DNA from: Branchinecta lynchi
Lineage: Eukaryota; Arthropoda; Branchiopoda; Anostraca; Branchinectidae
Direction of reading: 5' to 3'
Length of the DNA: 64,000 nt
Assembly: GCA_023053575.1 (NCBI GenBank)
Contig: JAKZAP010000014.1
Span: 558,001 to 622,000 of the forward strand
The notes beneath the pieces are model-generated. The model was not told where the DNA came from. It made no database searches and saw nothing but the letters and a program-made list of their open reading frames with translations. The position numbers and the translations under genes are program-made. Positions 1 to 9,524 of the stretch are shown in pieces. Each line of letters opens with the position of its first letter. Position 1 is the stretch's first letter.

Positions 1-518
1 ATTTTCTCCTCAGATATATAGTTCGCCCGGAATCCGGCCATGACCAGAAAATCTGTTAGAAGTAAAAGTTTTATCTGAAATTGATTAGAGATTCAGTGTA
101 GGGAAAGGAGACTTGCAGAATTGTTTTTTAGCTTTATCTTCATGTAGGACAAGTATTTCGCCGGAATTCCGGCCAAAGACGAAAATTTGACAGAAGTAAG
201 ACAGGAAGCAGTGAAGGGTGAGGAGAAAATAATATGAAATTTGTATTCAGCATTGCAGATTTAATTTTCTTACTGGACAAGTAGTTCACCTGGAATCCGG
301 TCAAAACCGGAAATTTGGAAAAATAAAGGTTCTTTCTTAATTCGATTAGAGGTTCGCGTCGGGGATAAGAACACGCGATGAATCCACTTGTGAACTTTAT
401 TTTCTTGTCGGACATCCATCGGAATTCACGAAAACCCGAAAACTTGGTAGACTGAAGGTAAATTTTCAAGTCGACTGCTGAACTTGCAAAGTCGGCAAGT
501 CTCAAAGTAACACAGAGG

Positions 519-588
519 AGGTTAGCTCAGCCGTTAGAGCATCATACTGCAGATCGAGGGATTCTTGGTTTGCCTCTCGGTGTCACCA
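519..588 (+). repeat. tRNA-Cys-like Pol III remnant
   Basis: An A-box-like D arm (TTAGCTCAGCCGTTAGAGCA) is followed by ACTGCAGATCGAGG, which resembles the anticodon arm of tRNA-Cys(GCA), and by a worn B box (GGTTTGCCTCT). The acceptor and T stems do not pair well. It is therefore probably the head of an old SINE or a tRNA pseudogene, not a working tRNA. Confidence 0.35.
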
Positions 589-910
589 GCTCTTCTATTC
601 GGCAGACTTTTTGCGAAGTCTTACCTGCTAGGCTTTCACTAAAGTGTTGATAAAATATATACTGAAGCCATATCTGAACTTTATTTTCCTGCCCGAAAAG
701 AAGTTCCGCCGGAACACAACTAAAACAAGGAATTTCGGAAAAGAAAATATTATATATAGAGATACATGCTGAATCCGGATCTGAACTTGATTTTCTCAGA
801 TGATTAGCCGTTCGGCCGTAATTTGTCAATAAAACACTACTCCGGCATGATTTATGTTTATTTTCAAGTGGCTGATTAGCGATAAAAAGTAGAACTGATA
901 TTCCTTCAGC

Positions 911-1308
911 CAGGGACGTCCCGAGCTTTTCTTCATTGGGGGGGGGGCAGGGGAGAACCTTTAAAATTGACCGAATCGGTACGTGATTCTTACCGAATTT
1001 ATATACATTTATTTGGCGCGTTTTCACGCTCTTTCACTTCTGTTTTTTCTGTGATACGCCGTCACTAGCCTTTTACCTTTGAGGGACGTTCAATTTTTTT
1101 TATCCGTTTTTCTCTGGCAACATTTAACTACTTTCCATGCAAATTCTAGCTATTAAGCCCCCAAAATTCCAAGCTTCAAACGTCCAACTAAACGACGCAC
1201 CCCTCTTCTAAATAGTGAAGACAGCGTCTAGACCGGCGAAGATTTGACCGAATGCCGAAAAGCTGGGGAGGTCAATGACCCCCCCCCCCCCCCCTCGGGA
1301 CGACCCTG
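911..1308 (+). mobile_element. hAT-type MITE with G/C-tract ends
   Basis: The 398-bp element starts CAGGGACGTCCCGAG and ends CTCGGGACGACCCTG. It is flanked by perfect 8-bp direct repeats CCTTCAGC (903-910 and 1309-1316). CAG..CTG ends with an 8-bp duplication are the hAT signature. It has a run of G near the left end and a run of C near the right end. The interior is related to 28447-30023. No transposase frame is present. Confidence 0.85.
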
Positions 1309-1335
1309 CCTTCAGCTCAAGCTGACTGCGAATCG

Positions 1336-1463
1336 TATTTGACGGTGCACTTGCTTGAACAAGTTCATTTTCAGGCTTGAGCCTGAGAGGACCCTTGCCA
1401 AGAATGGCCGAAAAATAGCTCTAATAAAATGTAGCTGACTGATCTCTTTTGCACCGTCAAATA
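1336..1463 (+). repeat. Small fold-back with conserved CTGA..GAAA core
   Basis: Perfect 14-bp inverted repeats TATTTGACGGTGCA / TGCACCGTCAAATA enclose a core CTGAGAGGACCCTTGCC..GGCCGAAA. The same core lies inside inverted repeats at 16400-16600 and 53206-53352. The wording resembles segments found in Penelope-like elements, but no GIY-YIG or reverse transcriptase frame accompanies it. Confidence 0.6.
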
Positions 1464-1571
1464 TTATAAGGAGACTGGCGAACACCGGATATCTACAAGA
1501 CCCGATTGTCTGGATCATAAAGTCCAATAAATATAACTTTTCTAGGATCCCATCGCAACCTTTGGTCTTGT

Positions 1572-2095
1572 TATTATTTCCACTCCAAATAGTAGAGAGC
1601 CGTTAACACGCTCTCTAGTCACAACACAATTCGTCTCAATGCGGTCTGTAGATCATACCAAAAATAGCACGGAACAAACGAGGACAGTTACTGCAGTTCA
1701 GTCCTGTGAGACGACAGAAGATGTCGCCACCCGGGAATGCTGTGGTGGACACGCTACCACAAACATAACATTTTCCGAGTAAACTAGAAACGAATGTTCC
1801 AGCTTTTCACACGTGCAGTAATTACCGTCATCGTGTGCAAAGGGGAGACTTTTATGAGATGACAAAGACAAGAAAACACAAAAGATGGGAGGTAAGACCT
1901 CTGAAATAATAACTTTTCTTTATCCTCACAAGAGTTGTTTTTTCAGGATTATCGAACTTCAAAGAATCGAAACTTTATGCCCGAAGAGCACTACAATCAA
2001 GCGTCATAACGAAGGACAAACATGCTAGCATTTACTCCTGCCTGTTAATAGCAGCAATACATGGCAAGTTAAAACCGTTTTCCATCTTTCGTAGT
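1572..2095. other. Non-repeat stretch with weak exon candidates
   Basis: No clear gene. A Cys-rich minus-strand exon candidate lies at 1659-1783. On the plus strand a pyrimidine tract ending in TTTTTTCAG (about 1954) precedes about 47 open codons up to a GTAAGC at 2095. The peptide is not recognisable, so I do not call it a gene. Confidence 0.4.
1659..1783 (-). CDS. Possible Cys-rich (zinc-finger-like) coding exon
   Basis: On the minus strand, after TTCGTTTCTAG, an open frame reads GKCYVCGSVSTTAFPGG.. and then CRLTGLNCSNCPRLFRAIF. It ends at a good donor (GTATGA). The two CxxC pairs, with the second followed by xxLFRxIF, recall the first zinc finger and P-box of nuclear receptors (CxVCG...CxxCxxFFRR). 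The spacing between the pairs is about 9 residues too long for that family. If unspliced, the frame hits a stop a few codons later. No neighbouring exons were found, and the lower-coordinate side runs out of the window. It may be a diverged zinc-finger exon or chance. Confidence 0.25.
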
Positions 2096-2103
2096 AAGCT
2101 AAG

Positions 2104-2374
2104 CAGTGCCGTCTTTACCCTTCCGCTGGTTAGGCCAGTGCTGGGGAGCCAAGGGAAGCGAGAGGCCAAGTGGCGGTGTAAATTTTGAGAAATCAGACTA
2201 CGGTTGCTATGGCCGTTTTGCCAGGTGTGAGCAGCTACGTAGCCCCGTTGCCATTTACGTTACCGAAATTATGCTCAGATTCGACCAAAGATAGTGTGTG
2301 CAGGCGTTTTTACGTTTTTGATGGGCCAAACCCGCGGATGGCCTAGGGTCCACCACAAGTAAAAGACGGCATTG
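2104..2374 (+). mobile_element. hAT-type MITE, CAGTGCCGTC family
   Basis: The ends are CAGTGCCGTCTTTAC and GTAAAAGACGGCATTG. The flanks AAGCTAAG (2096-2103) and AAGTTAAG (2375-2382) are an 8-bp duplication with one change. A longer copy with a perfect duplication is at 51575-52271. It is non-coding. Confidence 0.8.
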
Positions 2375-2499
2375 AAGTTAAGCATGCCACAAGTACTAGG
2401 CTACAGGCAATCGTAGACTGTATGATGTCGTTATGGGGCTTCGGAAGAAAGACAAGCATGCTATGCGAAAAGCGTACAATGCTACACTAGTGGCTCCTA

Positions 2500-2902
2500 A
2501 GGCGTATTCTCGCCCTTCCCAGAGGGACTCCTCGGGGAATCGAAGGGAACGGCGAGAATAGAGGTAGTCACTCCACGCAGACTCCGCCTATGGAAAACAA
2601 CGAGAACTCAGGGAATGCTTCCAGAATGGATCTTGTTCGAAAAATAAATATACACTTGACAAAATTAGTCTGGATCCATTTTATTTTTCGTTTTGTTTAT
2701 TCTGATTGTTTTTTTTACATTGCACCAACAATAGCAAAAATTGATTCCCCTCCAAATCTGAAAGGGAGTCCTTTCTGATGATGATAATCGGAGCATTCCT
2801 CGTGCATGGAAACCGGGGGAATACGGGGACTGAATCACCAGGACAAACAATAACGCGGGAACTCCTGAAGTCGAGTCCTCGGGGAACAGCGAGAATACGC
2901 CT
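2500..2902 (+). mobile_element. Inverted-repeat MITE, AGGCGTATTCTCGC family
   Basis: The terminal inverted repeats are AGGCGTATTCTCGCCCTTCC and ..GGGGAACAGCGAGAATACGCCT (terminal about 20 bp). A second, inverted copy at 60822-61241 has a 5-bp duplication GTATT. Here no 5-bp duplication survives. The open frames inside are shadows of the repeat. Confidence 0.7.
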
Positions 2903-4010
2903 CTATAAAATGAACTGCTGTATAACGGCCGCAATCTCTTTCTACTGGCCTTTTATGAACTTCATGTGGAAAGAATGACTGGTTCAGATTTTAAAGTTTG
3001 GCCTTCGACTAGACAAGATGCACGATGCAAAAAAATAAAAAAATAAAATTACCCATTACCCTTATTTCAATGTTAACGCTAAAAGATTTGTCACAGCAAA
3101 AAGGTAAGAGAATAGAAAACAAATTGTGAGAACAAAAGAAAAGCAAGAATAAAAGCATTAAAGAGGATCCTATGTTTTTGGGCCCCAGTTAAAAGAAGAA
3201 TCGCCTGCTCGTCCAAACCAGACTTTTCCTCACGGTACACTCTTCATTGCCTCCGGCTCTGATAGGGACTTAGGACTGGCGGTAACTTAAGCAAGTTCAT
3301 ATTATTCTTGGCTATGACCTGAGACAGAGCAAACACGATTCGCAGTCAGCTTTGCACACGCGCTGTTTCGAAGTTCCCGTCCAGACAGCAAAAGTCTCAA
3401 TAACATCTCATGTCTACTATGAAAAAACTGGTGACGCGTGTTCTGCGTGTAGATACCTCAGTGGTTTGGTTGAGAGTAGCGGGCGAGCGTAATAATATTG
3501 GCGACTGGTTTGTGGTGCGAATACACCGTTATACCCCGAGTCTTTTCGAAGGCGATACTCAGTTCGTAGGTCAATAACTAAAACACATTTATTAAGGTTC
3601 GTACTTTAATTGAAGATAGGTTGGTTAACACTTGTCACTTAATTTGCTCAGAGGTCAACTGAACTGAGAACAGAGCCCAGGTCGAACTCCCAAGTCGAAC
3701 TGAGATCCGAACTGCGAAGTTGGTCCTTTTAAGCCCTTGGAAATGTCAACTGAGTGCGAATAGGGCTACTGTTCGTACGTCCTAGCAGTATGAAAGGGTT
3801 GGTGACCAACGGAGTGAGTTTGTCTAGGTTCTTGATGGGGAAAAGAGTTCTTTGATTGGAGAAAAGGAAATAAACTCTCTCCGTCGGAGAAAAGCGTGGG
3901 CGTTAGAGCTAGTCGGAAATAGAGAGAGTTGAGGATAGAGCTTGTTGAACAAGCTTTGATCAAGATATATTTGTATACTAGATGTATCCTCACACTACCA
4001 TCCTTTAGCA
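2903..4010. other. No gene recognised
   Basis: Nothing convincing was found. On the minus strand AATAAATGTG at about 3590 lies in a stretch that could be part of a decayed LTR, but no second LTR or polyprotein was seen. Confidence 0.3.
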
Positions 4011-4014
4011 TTCC

Positions 4015-4320
4015 TTAGACCTTAGTTCCTCCTGCACCTTCAGAGACGCTTAGGGCATACAAGAAGAGCCGCAAGTCGTCTCTCAAGGCGTTTTCGCGTC
4101 CAAAAATCGAGTCCGGGAAGAGAATGCAGGGGTCGTTATCGAGATCCGTCCGTTTTTTTTTTTTTCTTTTTGGATGTTTCAGTTGCGTTCTTTTTTCTCC
4201 AGGGAGATTCCCATCTGGGTCCCAGCTGTGGGGTGCAAACCCACAGCCTAACCCTCTTCGCTTTGTCCAGGCTTGGGACTGACTGTCCCCCGGCAGGCAC
4301 CGGAGTTGTAACTCCGGCAA
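4015..4320 (-). mobile_element. Possible LINE (RTE-like) fragment
   Basis: On the minus strand, CAGTCCCAAGCCTGGACAAA followed by AGAGGGTTAGG and a GGGTTTGCACCCCAC stretch resembles a sequence block recurrent in RTE-type LINEs. It lies in a 101-codon frame with no recognisable domain. The assignment rests on remembered wording only. Confidence 0.25.
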
Positions 4321-4566
4321 GCCACTTAAAAAGTTTCTGGCTGAGGTCTAAAACTCAGGTGCAAGTGGCATTTACAGGGCTAATCACAACCCATGCAATT
4401 TTATTAATTCGCACCGCTTTTCGACAATTTCTTTTATTATAACATCCTCTAATCGACGCTTAATTGCGGAGCAACCTCACTACTACTTTGGTATAATGCT
4501 GTAGGCATCTACAAAAATTATTAAAAGCCGAATCTCTACGTATTTATTCATTTCAGTCGCCAAAGG

Positions 4567-4692
4567 GGCATCAACATCCGAAGAAAAGTATTCGCAAGAT
4601 ACTTCCGGTTGGTCTCGCTAGTCCCTCCAGGCCGAATAAGTTGGCGCTCCGAACTCGCGAAGGGTCGCTGGTTCGAGTCTGGGTGATGCCGA
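4567..4692 (+). repeat. tRNA-like (SINE-like) segment
   Basis: A good B box, GGTTCGAGTCT, lies in a T-arm-like hairpin. It is followed by TGATGCC, which could pair with GGCATCA about 120 nt upstream. The D arm is not recognisable. Reverse-strand translation gives the DSNQRPF peptide often produced by tRNA sequences. It is probably the tRNA-derived part of a SINE. Confidence 0.3.
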
Positions 4693-4850
4693 CCGTTTGG
4701 TTTAGAGCGATGGTAGTGGCATTTCCCCGTAAGACAAGCTAAAAGACCACCCAGCTTCAAATATGTACCTAGAGAAATCTAGGGAAGAACACGGGAATCG
4801 ACGGATGACTTGACCTCAACCATGCATCACATTCCCGGCCGAGGACAGAG

Positions 4851-5257
4851 CAGAGTCCGGATTCGGATTCGAATCCAGGATTCGTCCTTTTGGGCGAATT
4901 CGAATCCGGATTCGAAACTTCTGCTTGTCAGGCTGGGTTCGGATTCGGGCTCGGATTCCAAACCCTCAATTTTACGAATGTGCCTAGGCAATCCAACTTT
5001 TTGGTCTCCACCTCCAACCATCCTCAGTAATCTATTACGTTATCTGATACCTTAAATATTACCTTAGATATCAGTGCCTTCTGTCACCTCTGATTTTTAA
5101 ACCATAAGCTATGTACATGATTTGATTTTTTAAGGGCGGATTCGAATCCGGATTCGAATCCTCAGCATGAAGTCGTGGATTCGGATTCGGAATCAGATTC
5201 GTACCTAGCCCTGGATTCGGATTCGAATCCTTTCATGATCGGATTTTCCCATCTCTG
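4851..5257 (+). mobile_element. hAT-type MITE packed with GGATTC/GAATCC hexamers
   Basis: The 407-bp element begins CAGAGTCCGGATTCGG and ends TTTTCCCATCTCTG. Its flanks are a perfect 8-bp duplication GGACAGAG (4843-4850 and 5258-5265). Both subterminal zones (4855-4970 and 5135-5240) are runs of GGATTC and its complement, often as GGATTCGAATCC palindromes. In known hAT elements the transposase binds short subterminal repeats of this kind. No open frame for a transposase is present. Confidence 0.85.
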
Positions 5258-5357
5258 GGACAGAGTGATAGGAGATCGCCACCTGAGCTGCGATAACCTT
5301 CAAGTTTAACCGAAAATGTCCAAGATATGACAGTCTAGCTACCTCTCACTTGTTCAC

Positions 5358-6219
5358 TTAAAGTTTAACTGAAAAGCCAACTTATTTTTGTGTCATTTAA
5401 TTCAATACACTGAATTATTTGGAGTCGGCAAAGGATTTTTTATTTTCCACTATCTGCTCCTGTTAGACGTTCAGAATATCTACGGCCGTCCTCACAACAA
5501 AAATTCTACTATGTCGCTGGAAATTTTAATCCCAACACAAACGCAGCTTTCAGTGGACACTGGTGAGATTGGTGAAGATTGCTTGGTGCCCGAACAAGAA
5601 AAAAAATCATAGATCTTTCTCGTAAGGCATACAACAAAATAGAAGTGGATAGAGGGACACGAAAAACACGTAAATTCTGCTATTGGAAAATTGATTATTC
5701 GTGAATAGTGGAACAACGAAGTAACGCATTTTCAGCGGGTCTTCAAGCCAATTTAAGTGAATAAGTGATGGGTAACTAGGTTGTCCTATCCCAGCCCTTT
5801 TCAGTTGAACTTTAAAGAGGCTTGAAAACCCGATGAAAATGCGTTACTTCGTGGCTACGCTATTCACGAATAATCATTTTCAAGTAGTGGAATTTCCTGT
5901 CGGATTTGTGTGGTACCTCTATGCGCTTGTACTTGTGTTGTACGCTTGAGAAAAACGATTTGCGAAAAAATAGTTTTAACGCAGCGAGCTACCGTCCGCT
6001 AGCTGATCATTGACCACTGAAAAGCCACATTTGCATTTAGATCCATATTGTCCGCGTCATAGTAGAATTTTGCGTTCTTGGGACGGCCGTAGGTATTCTG
6101 ACCGTCATATTACAGCAAACAGTGAAACATTAAAAAAAAAAAACTTAACACAATCCAAATAATGTAGTGCATCCAGTTAAATGATACAAACATAAGTTGG
6201 CTTTTCAGTTAAACTTTAA
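5358..6219 (+). mobile_element. TTAA-flanked fold-back MITE (piggyBac-like)
   Basis: TTAAAGTTTAACTGAAAAGCC at the left is mirrored by GGCTTTTCAGTTAAACTTTAA at the right. Further matching blocks (for example around ACGGCCGT and TAGTAGAATTTT) extend the arms to about 170 bp. A second palindrome at about 5690-5880 (ATTATTCGTGAATAG..CTATTCACGAATAAT) lies in the centre. TTAA at both borders fits a piggyBac-type target site. Relatives lie at 39100-40223 and 40918-41379. Confidence 0.7.
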
Positions 6220-6979
6220 CCGGTTTGCATGCGAAAGTTTGCTTTTTTTGCTGGTCGCTTTCAAATTTAATTTCCGTGGTGAAATTCGTTTATGACGCTT
6301 GTTTCGGCGTTTTCTTGAGCTGTTGACAATGAATATACTGCCGCCAGGAATGTGCCTGACGAAGTCAACCGTTAGCCACCTACCTCGCTTAGTAGAAAAG
6401 TACGAGTTCTAGAAGGTTCCAACCACCTCCTGGTGCAACCAACAGAGCATCAACACCTTGATGATTACTATTTCCTGTACTGCCTCAGTTTTGGCGAGGA
6501 AGATGGAGAAGATAAAGAATTTTACAAAAGAAGGAAATTTTTTTTAACTGAGAAGGAGACGGCATATGGGGCCTCGTTTCTTTTAACCTCGTATTTCAAA
6601 ATAATCCTTACTCCTAGTATTAGATGCCTGACCAATATCCGACGTAATAATACATAGATAGACATCTCAAGGGCGTCTTCCCATTAAAATTATAAAATTT
6701 GGTTTTCACCATGAGTAGCCGCCTTGTGAGTCCTGGTGTGTCTACAAGGCTCCGACAATGGAGTCCTAGGCTTCTAAATTATACTCGCAAAAATTGTTTC
6801 TGGTTTATAGGTCACGGTACAAGTCCCTTGTGCAAAGTGCCATCTATGTATTATAATTAGTTTCCGTGGCATGCGGATGTGAACTGGTTAGATGAATTTG
6901 CCTTCGGGCGGGATCACTGTTCCTATGGCCGGCTTCTGCCAGACCATTGTAGTGGTTTGCGAACTCGGTCCACCAGCCC
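6220..6979. other. No gene recognised
   Basis: Single-copy-looking sequence. One 74-codon plus-strand frame (6433-6657) is acidic and Tyr-rich at its start, but has no recognisable motif or exon signals. Confidence 0.3.
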
Positions 6980-7002
6980 CTTGGTAGCAGTGATGTCGAC
7001 AA

Positions 7003-7150
7003 GACCAAAACGTCAAGACCAAGGCCAAGACCAAGATTTTCGCACCGGAATTAAGACCAAGACCAAGATTTTGGCCCTGGTATCGAGACCAAGACCAAGA
7101 ATTCAGCTCTGGTCTTAAGACCAAGATCAACACCAAGACCGAGACCAAGA
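7003..7150 (+). repeat. Subterminal ACCAAG hexamer array, left
   Basis: AAGACCAAGACCAAGA-type repeats in both orientations (also TCTTAAGACC palindromes) fill this stretch. The same hexamer recurs at the other end of the element. Candidate transposase-binding sites of the enclosing hAT element. Confidence 0.8.
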
Positions 7151-7292
7151 AAGTCTATTTTACTAGATTAAGTGAGGAATTACTTTTCTAGCCTAACTAC
7201 GGGAAATTAATGAAAAGTAAACTGATAATATTTCTGTCAATAAAAACGCACATAAAATTTATATAATCATATGCCAATTTCTCTGTTGCATT

Positions 7293-8238
7293 TTAAATAA
7301 ACCAATGCTGCCAATAATTTCTGGGACATCCTCGACATCCAAAACCAGTAAGCAACGTCTGACTGGAACTGGAAGCTGGAGATTTCGTGATGTACGACTC
7401 GTATACAGAATTGTGCTTCCGCCTCAGATGTCTGAAAAAGGTCAACATAGCTTTTAGTCCGAGTCTGTTTAAAAAATTCTCTCCTCGAAAATTAGTGGCA
7501 GTAAAGGGGTTGGTCAACCGATTGACCAAGATTTTACTAGATGTTTTGGAGGACGAACGAAAAGAGAGTACAAATTTGAAAATTAGAATGTTGCTCTTTG
7601 GTTGCGTTTTCTAGTATTATCTCCTTTAGTTCCGTCAAACTAGAGACAGCTCACCCCTGAACTGGATTATCCTCATTCAGATCTCTAGTTCCGACCAGGA
7701 CCTGATGTGACTTTCGGATTATCTAGCGACACAGCAACCAAATAGACATAGCAAAATATCAAACAAAACGCGAAAGATTTGGCTCATGTATGAAAAGAAA
7801 GTGTCATTTGGCAGTTGGCTTTTTATATAATTCTACAATTTCATCGTCATTTCTGCTAACATTCAGCCAATGATCAAGATGAAATGGAATGATTTTCGAC
7901 CCGCCAAATAAGTCATGTGCGGGGAGAGCTGATACGCATAATTTGAAGGAGAATAATTTCCTCTGTCCGTGTCGATCATGCTGACTGGATCTTAGAGAAA
8001 AGGTACATTTTTGTTACTAGCAATCATCCCTGTCCATATTGTACGTAGCTACGAATAAAAAATTTCAGCAATAACTGTACATACTACATGCTTACCTTAC
8101 AAAAGTAGAAGAAACCCCTTTACTGTCAGTGCTCTTTTCGTTGCAACACTTACAAACAGCGGACCACTTCCGAGTTTTTTCACAAAGCTGAAAGTTGGTA
8201 AACGCATACTTCACCACTGAAGGTTCCTTGGTAGCCAT
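7293..8238 (-). CDS. BED-type zinc-finger protein, hAT transposase N-terminus
   Basis: The exons are 8096-8238 and 7293-7431. The donor is AG|GTAAGC and the acceptor CCTTTTTCAG|A. The phase matches exactly, giving 93 codons with ATG at 8238 and TAA at 7293. The spliced protein is a BED finger. It has aromatic residues at Y11, F13, F16 and W25, then CKCC with C29-x2-C32, then a linker ending SSTFVRHLRRKH with H49-x4-H54. BED fingers are the DNA-binding domain of hAT transposases and of host ZBED proteins. A Ser-rich tail follows the finger, and then a stop. The catalytic domain is absent, so the product could only bind DNA. Splicing itself restores the RH of the zinc-binding helix, which argues that the intron is real. 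The alternatives are a dead pseudogene or alternative splicing to exons not seen. Confidence 0.7.
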
Positions 8239-8424
8239 TATTGTGTTACTGAAGAAACTCACCTCGAGCATTTGCTTATATAGCAACGATCGCTATGAAT
8301 AGCCCCTAAATAATTTGATCCGCTAATCTCTGACCTCCAAAATGTGTCCTGATGATGCAATCCGTTATTAATCTTATCCTGCTTTGCAACATTTTGAAAA
8401 GTTTCGAAATTAATCCGGATGTAA

Positions 8425-8575
8425 TTAGGGTCTTGAAGACCAGGCTAGGTCTTGACAACCGGAAGCGCAAGAACAACACCAAGACCAAGAATTTGCGACT
8501 GGTCTTAAGACCAAGACCAAGATTGTCGACATCGGTCTTGAGACTGGTCTTAAGACCAAGACCAAGATTCAAGAC
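8425..8575 (+). repeat. Subterminal ACCAAG hexamer array, right
   Basis: GGTCTTAAGACCAAGACCAA-type repeats lie in both orientations, up to 10 bp from the right terminus of the hAT element. It is the counterpart of the array at 7003-7150. Confidence 0.8.
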
Positions 8576-8585
8576 TACATCTCTG

Positions 8586-8658
8586 CTTGGTAGCTCAAAT
8601 CGTAAGAGCACCTGCCGTGGAAGCAGAGGGTCCTGGGTTCAAATCCCGGCTGAGGAGC
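8586..8658 (+). repeat. tRNA-like sequence (SINE head or tRNA pseudogene)
   Basis: TAGCTCAAATCGTAAGAGCA is a good D arm, CCTGC..GCAGA an anticodon arm, and CTGGGTTCAAATCCCGG a good T arm with a B box. The anticodon loop CGTGGAA lacks the universal U33, so it is unlikely to be a working tRNA. Its 5' edge is the target duplication of the hAT element to the left. Confidence 0.5.
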
Positions 8659-8736
8659 ATTTCTGTCTTTCAGTTAACTACTTATAAAATCCGACGTAGC
8701 CTATTTACTAACCTGATTTATTTTTTGTTTTTCCAG

Positions 8737-8834
8737 GAGCGAATGGGAACTTCCAGAAGGCAGAGGCACGCATCTCTCACGCACAAGAACTGACGGAGCT
8801 TTCCCGAATGCCATCCCCGGAGCCAGTTTTGTAG
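8737..8834 (+). CDS. Candidate terminal coding exon, unknown gene
   Basis: A strong 3' splice site (TTATTTTTTGTTTTTCCAG) ends at 8736. In one frame it opens 32 codons reading ANGNFQKAEARISHAQ and on to a C-terminal SPEPVL, then TAG at 8832-8834. The composition looks like a charged helix, possibly coiled coil. No upstream exon in the window can be joined to it, and no AATAAA lies close downstream. A 135-codon frame on the opposite strand overlaps it and has no motif. Confidence 0.25.
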
Positions 8835-9524
8835 TAAAGGAGAGATAAGCTGCCAGATGGGTCTGCAGTAGAATTTCTATTGAACTCATGAAAGAGTCTA
8901 GAATACATTGGGATAGTGTAGGTTGGAATTCCCGCTTTCGCATGAACATCGTCTTCTTTCGGATATCTTCTGACAGTGCATCAGTCAGATTATTTCGTTG
9001 ATACAGAGTGCTGCGAAACACAGAATGAAAAGATCTGACTGCGAAGTGAACAATATCTGAACTCGCCCGACTTGAGTTTGCTCTACAGTACAGAGACCAA
9101 CAGACCATACGTACGTAATGACAGATCTAACGGTATGGTGATTCCCACAAAACGTCTTTCCTTTTTATGTCTGAGAGCAAAATACAAACTTAACTTTGTA
9201 CCTCCTGCTTGTCGTTCCGAAAACGATTCTTGTCAAACATTCCGTATTGCTTCTTATTTTCTATCGGTTTCTGTTCCGAGCAGTCTGTGAAGGATTGTTT
9301 TCTGGGAGCAAGGCAGCTGTAGGTCAAAAGGCAGGGTATTCAAGCTAGCGATCGCGCAGTAATCGGACTATCAATGACTGAAAAAGTAACAGGTTCCCAG
9401 TCAGCAAGGTGGTTTCGGCTGGAAACAAAAAACGGACATTGACCCACTGCCAGCCCCCCCCCCCCCCACGCAGTGATAATAAAATACATATATTTTAATG
9501 AAAAGTATAATATACCGATTCACT
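8835..9524. other. No gene recognised
   Basis: Nothing beyond a short C run flanked by CACTGC/GCAGTG at about 9446-9476. Confidence 0.3.

Larger units (their letters stand above)
1..1571 (+). repeat. Family A tandem-repeat element, cut by the window edge
   Basis: The sequence at 1-500 consists of diverged units of about 115 bp containing GTAGTTCGCCCGGAATCCGG and AGTAAAAGTTTTAT. The right end at about 1540-1571 (GGATCCCAT..TTTGGTCTTGTT) matches the end of the complete copies at 30776-32071 and 36827-37894. Between about 505 and 1490 the copy is interrupted by a tRNA-like piece, a hAT-type MITE and a small fold-back. No open frame here looks coding. Confidence 0.75.
6988..8585 (-). mobile_element. 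hAT-type element encoding a BED zinc finger
   Basis: The left end CAGTGATGTCG and the right end CGACATCTCTG-like (CTACATCTCTG) form imperfect terminal inverted repeats. A perfect 8-bp duplication CTTGGTAG flanks the element (6980-6987 and 8586-8593). Just inside each end is a dense array of the hexamer ACCAAG/CTTGGT (7003-7150 and 8425-8575). Between the arrays lies a two-exon BED-finger gene on the minus strand. There is no room for, and no trace of, the RNase H-like catalytic domain or the hAT dimerisation region. The element is a deletion derivative that keeps ends, putative binding sites and a DNA-binding domain. It inserted at the 5' edge of a tRNA-like sequence. Confidence 0.85.

Noticed and set aside
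519..588. A functional tRNA-Cys gene
   Set aside because: Acceptor and T stems are not paired and the B box is worn.
542..1027. 161-codon minus-strand frame
   Set aside because: It crosses the boundary between a family A copy, a tRNA-like piece and a hAT MITE, so it cannot be a gene.
3470..3960. LTR-like stretch with AATAAA on the minus strand
   Set aside because: No paired LTR, primer-binding site or polyprotein within reach.
4855..5240. GGATTCGAATCC runs as a plain microsatellite
   Set aside because: The 8-bp duplication and CAGAG..CTCTG ends show that the runs are parts of one transposon.
6990..8580. A CRISPR-like reading of the ACCAAG arrays
   Set aside because: Six-base words in both orientations with no constant repeat/spacer spacing, in an animal genome. 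They are subterminal repeats.
8701..9108. 135-codon minus-strand frame
   Set aside because: No motif, no splice context, and it overlaps a better exon candidate on the other strand. Length alone is not convincing.
9446..9476. C run with CACTGC/GCAGTG flanks as a MITE
   Set aside because: Too short, no target duplication.
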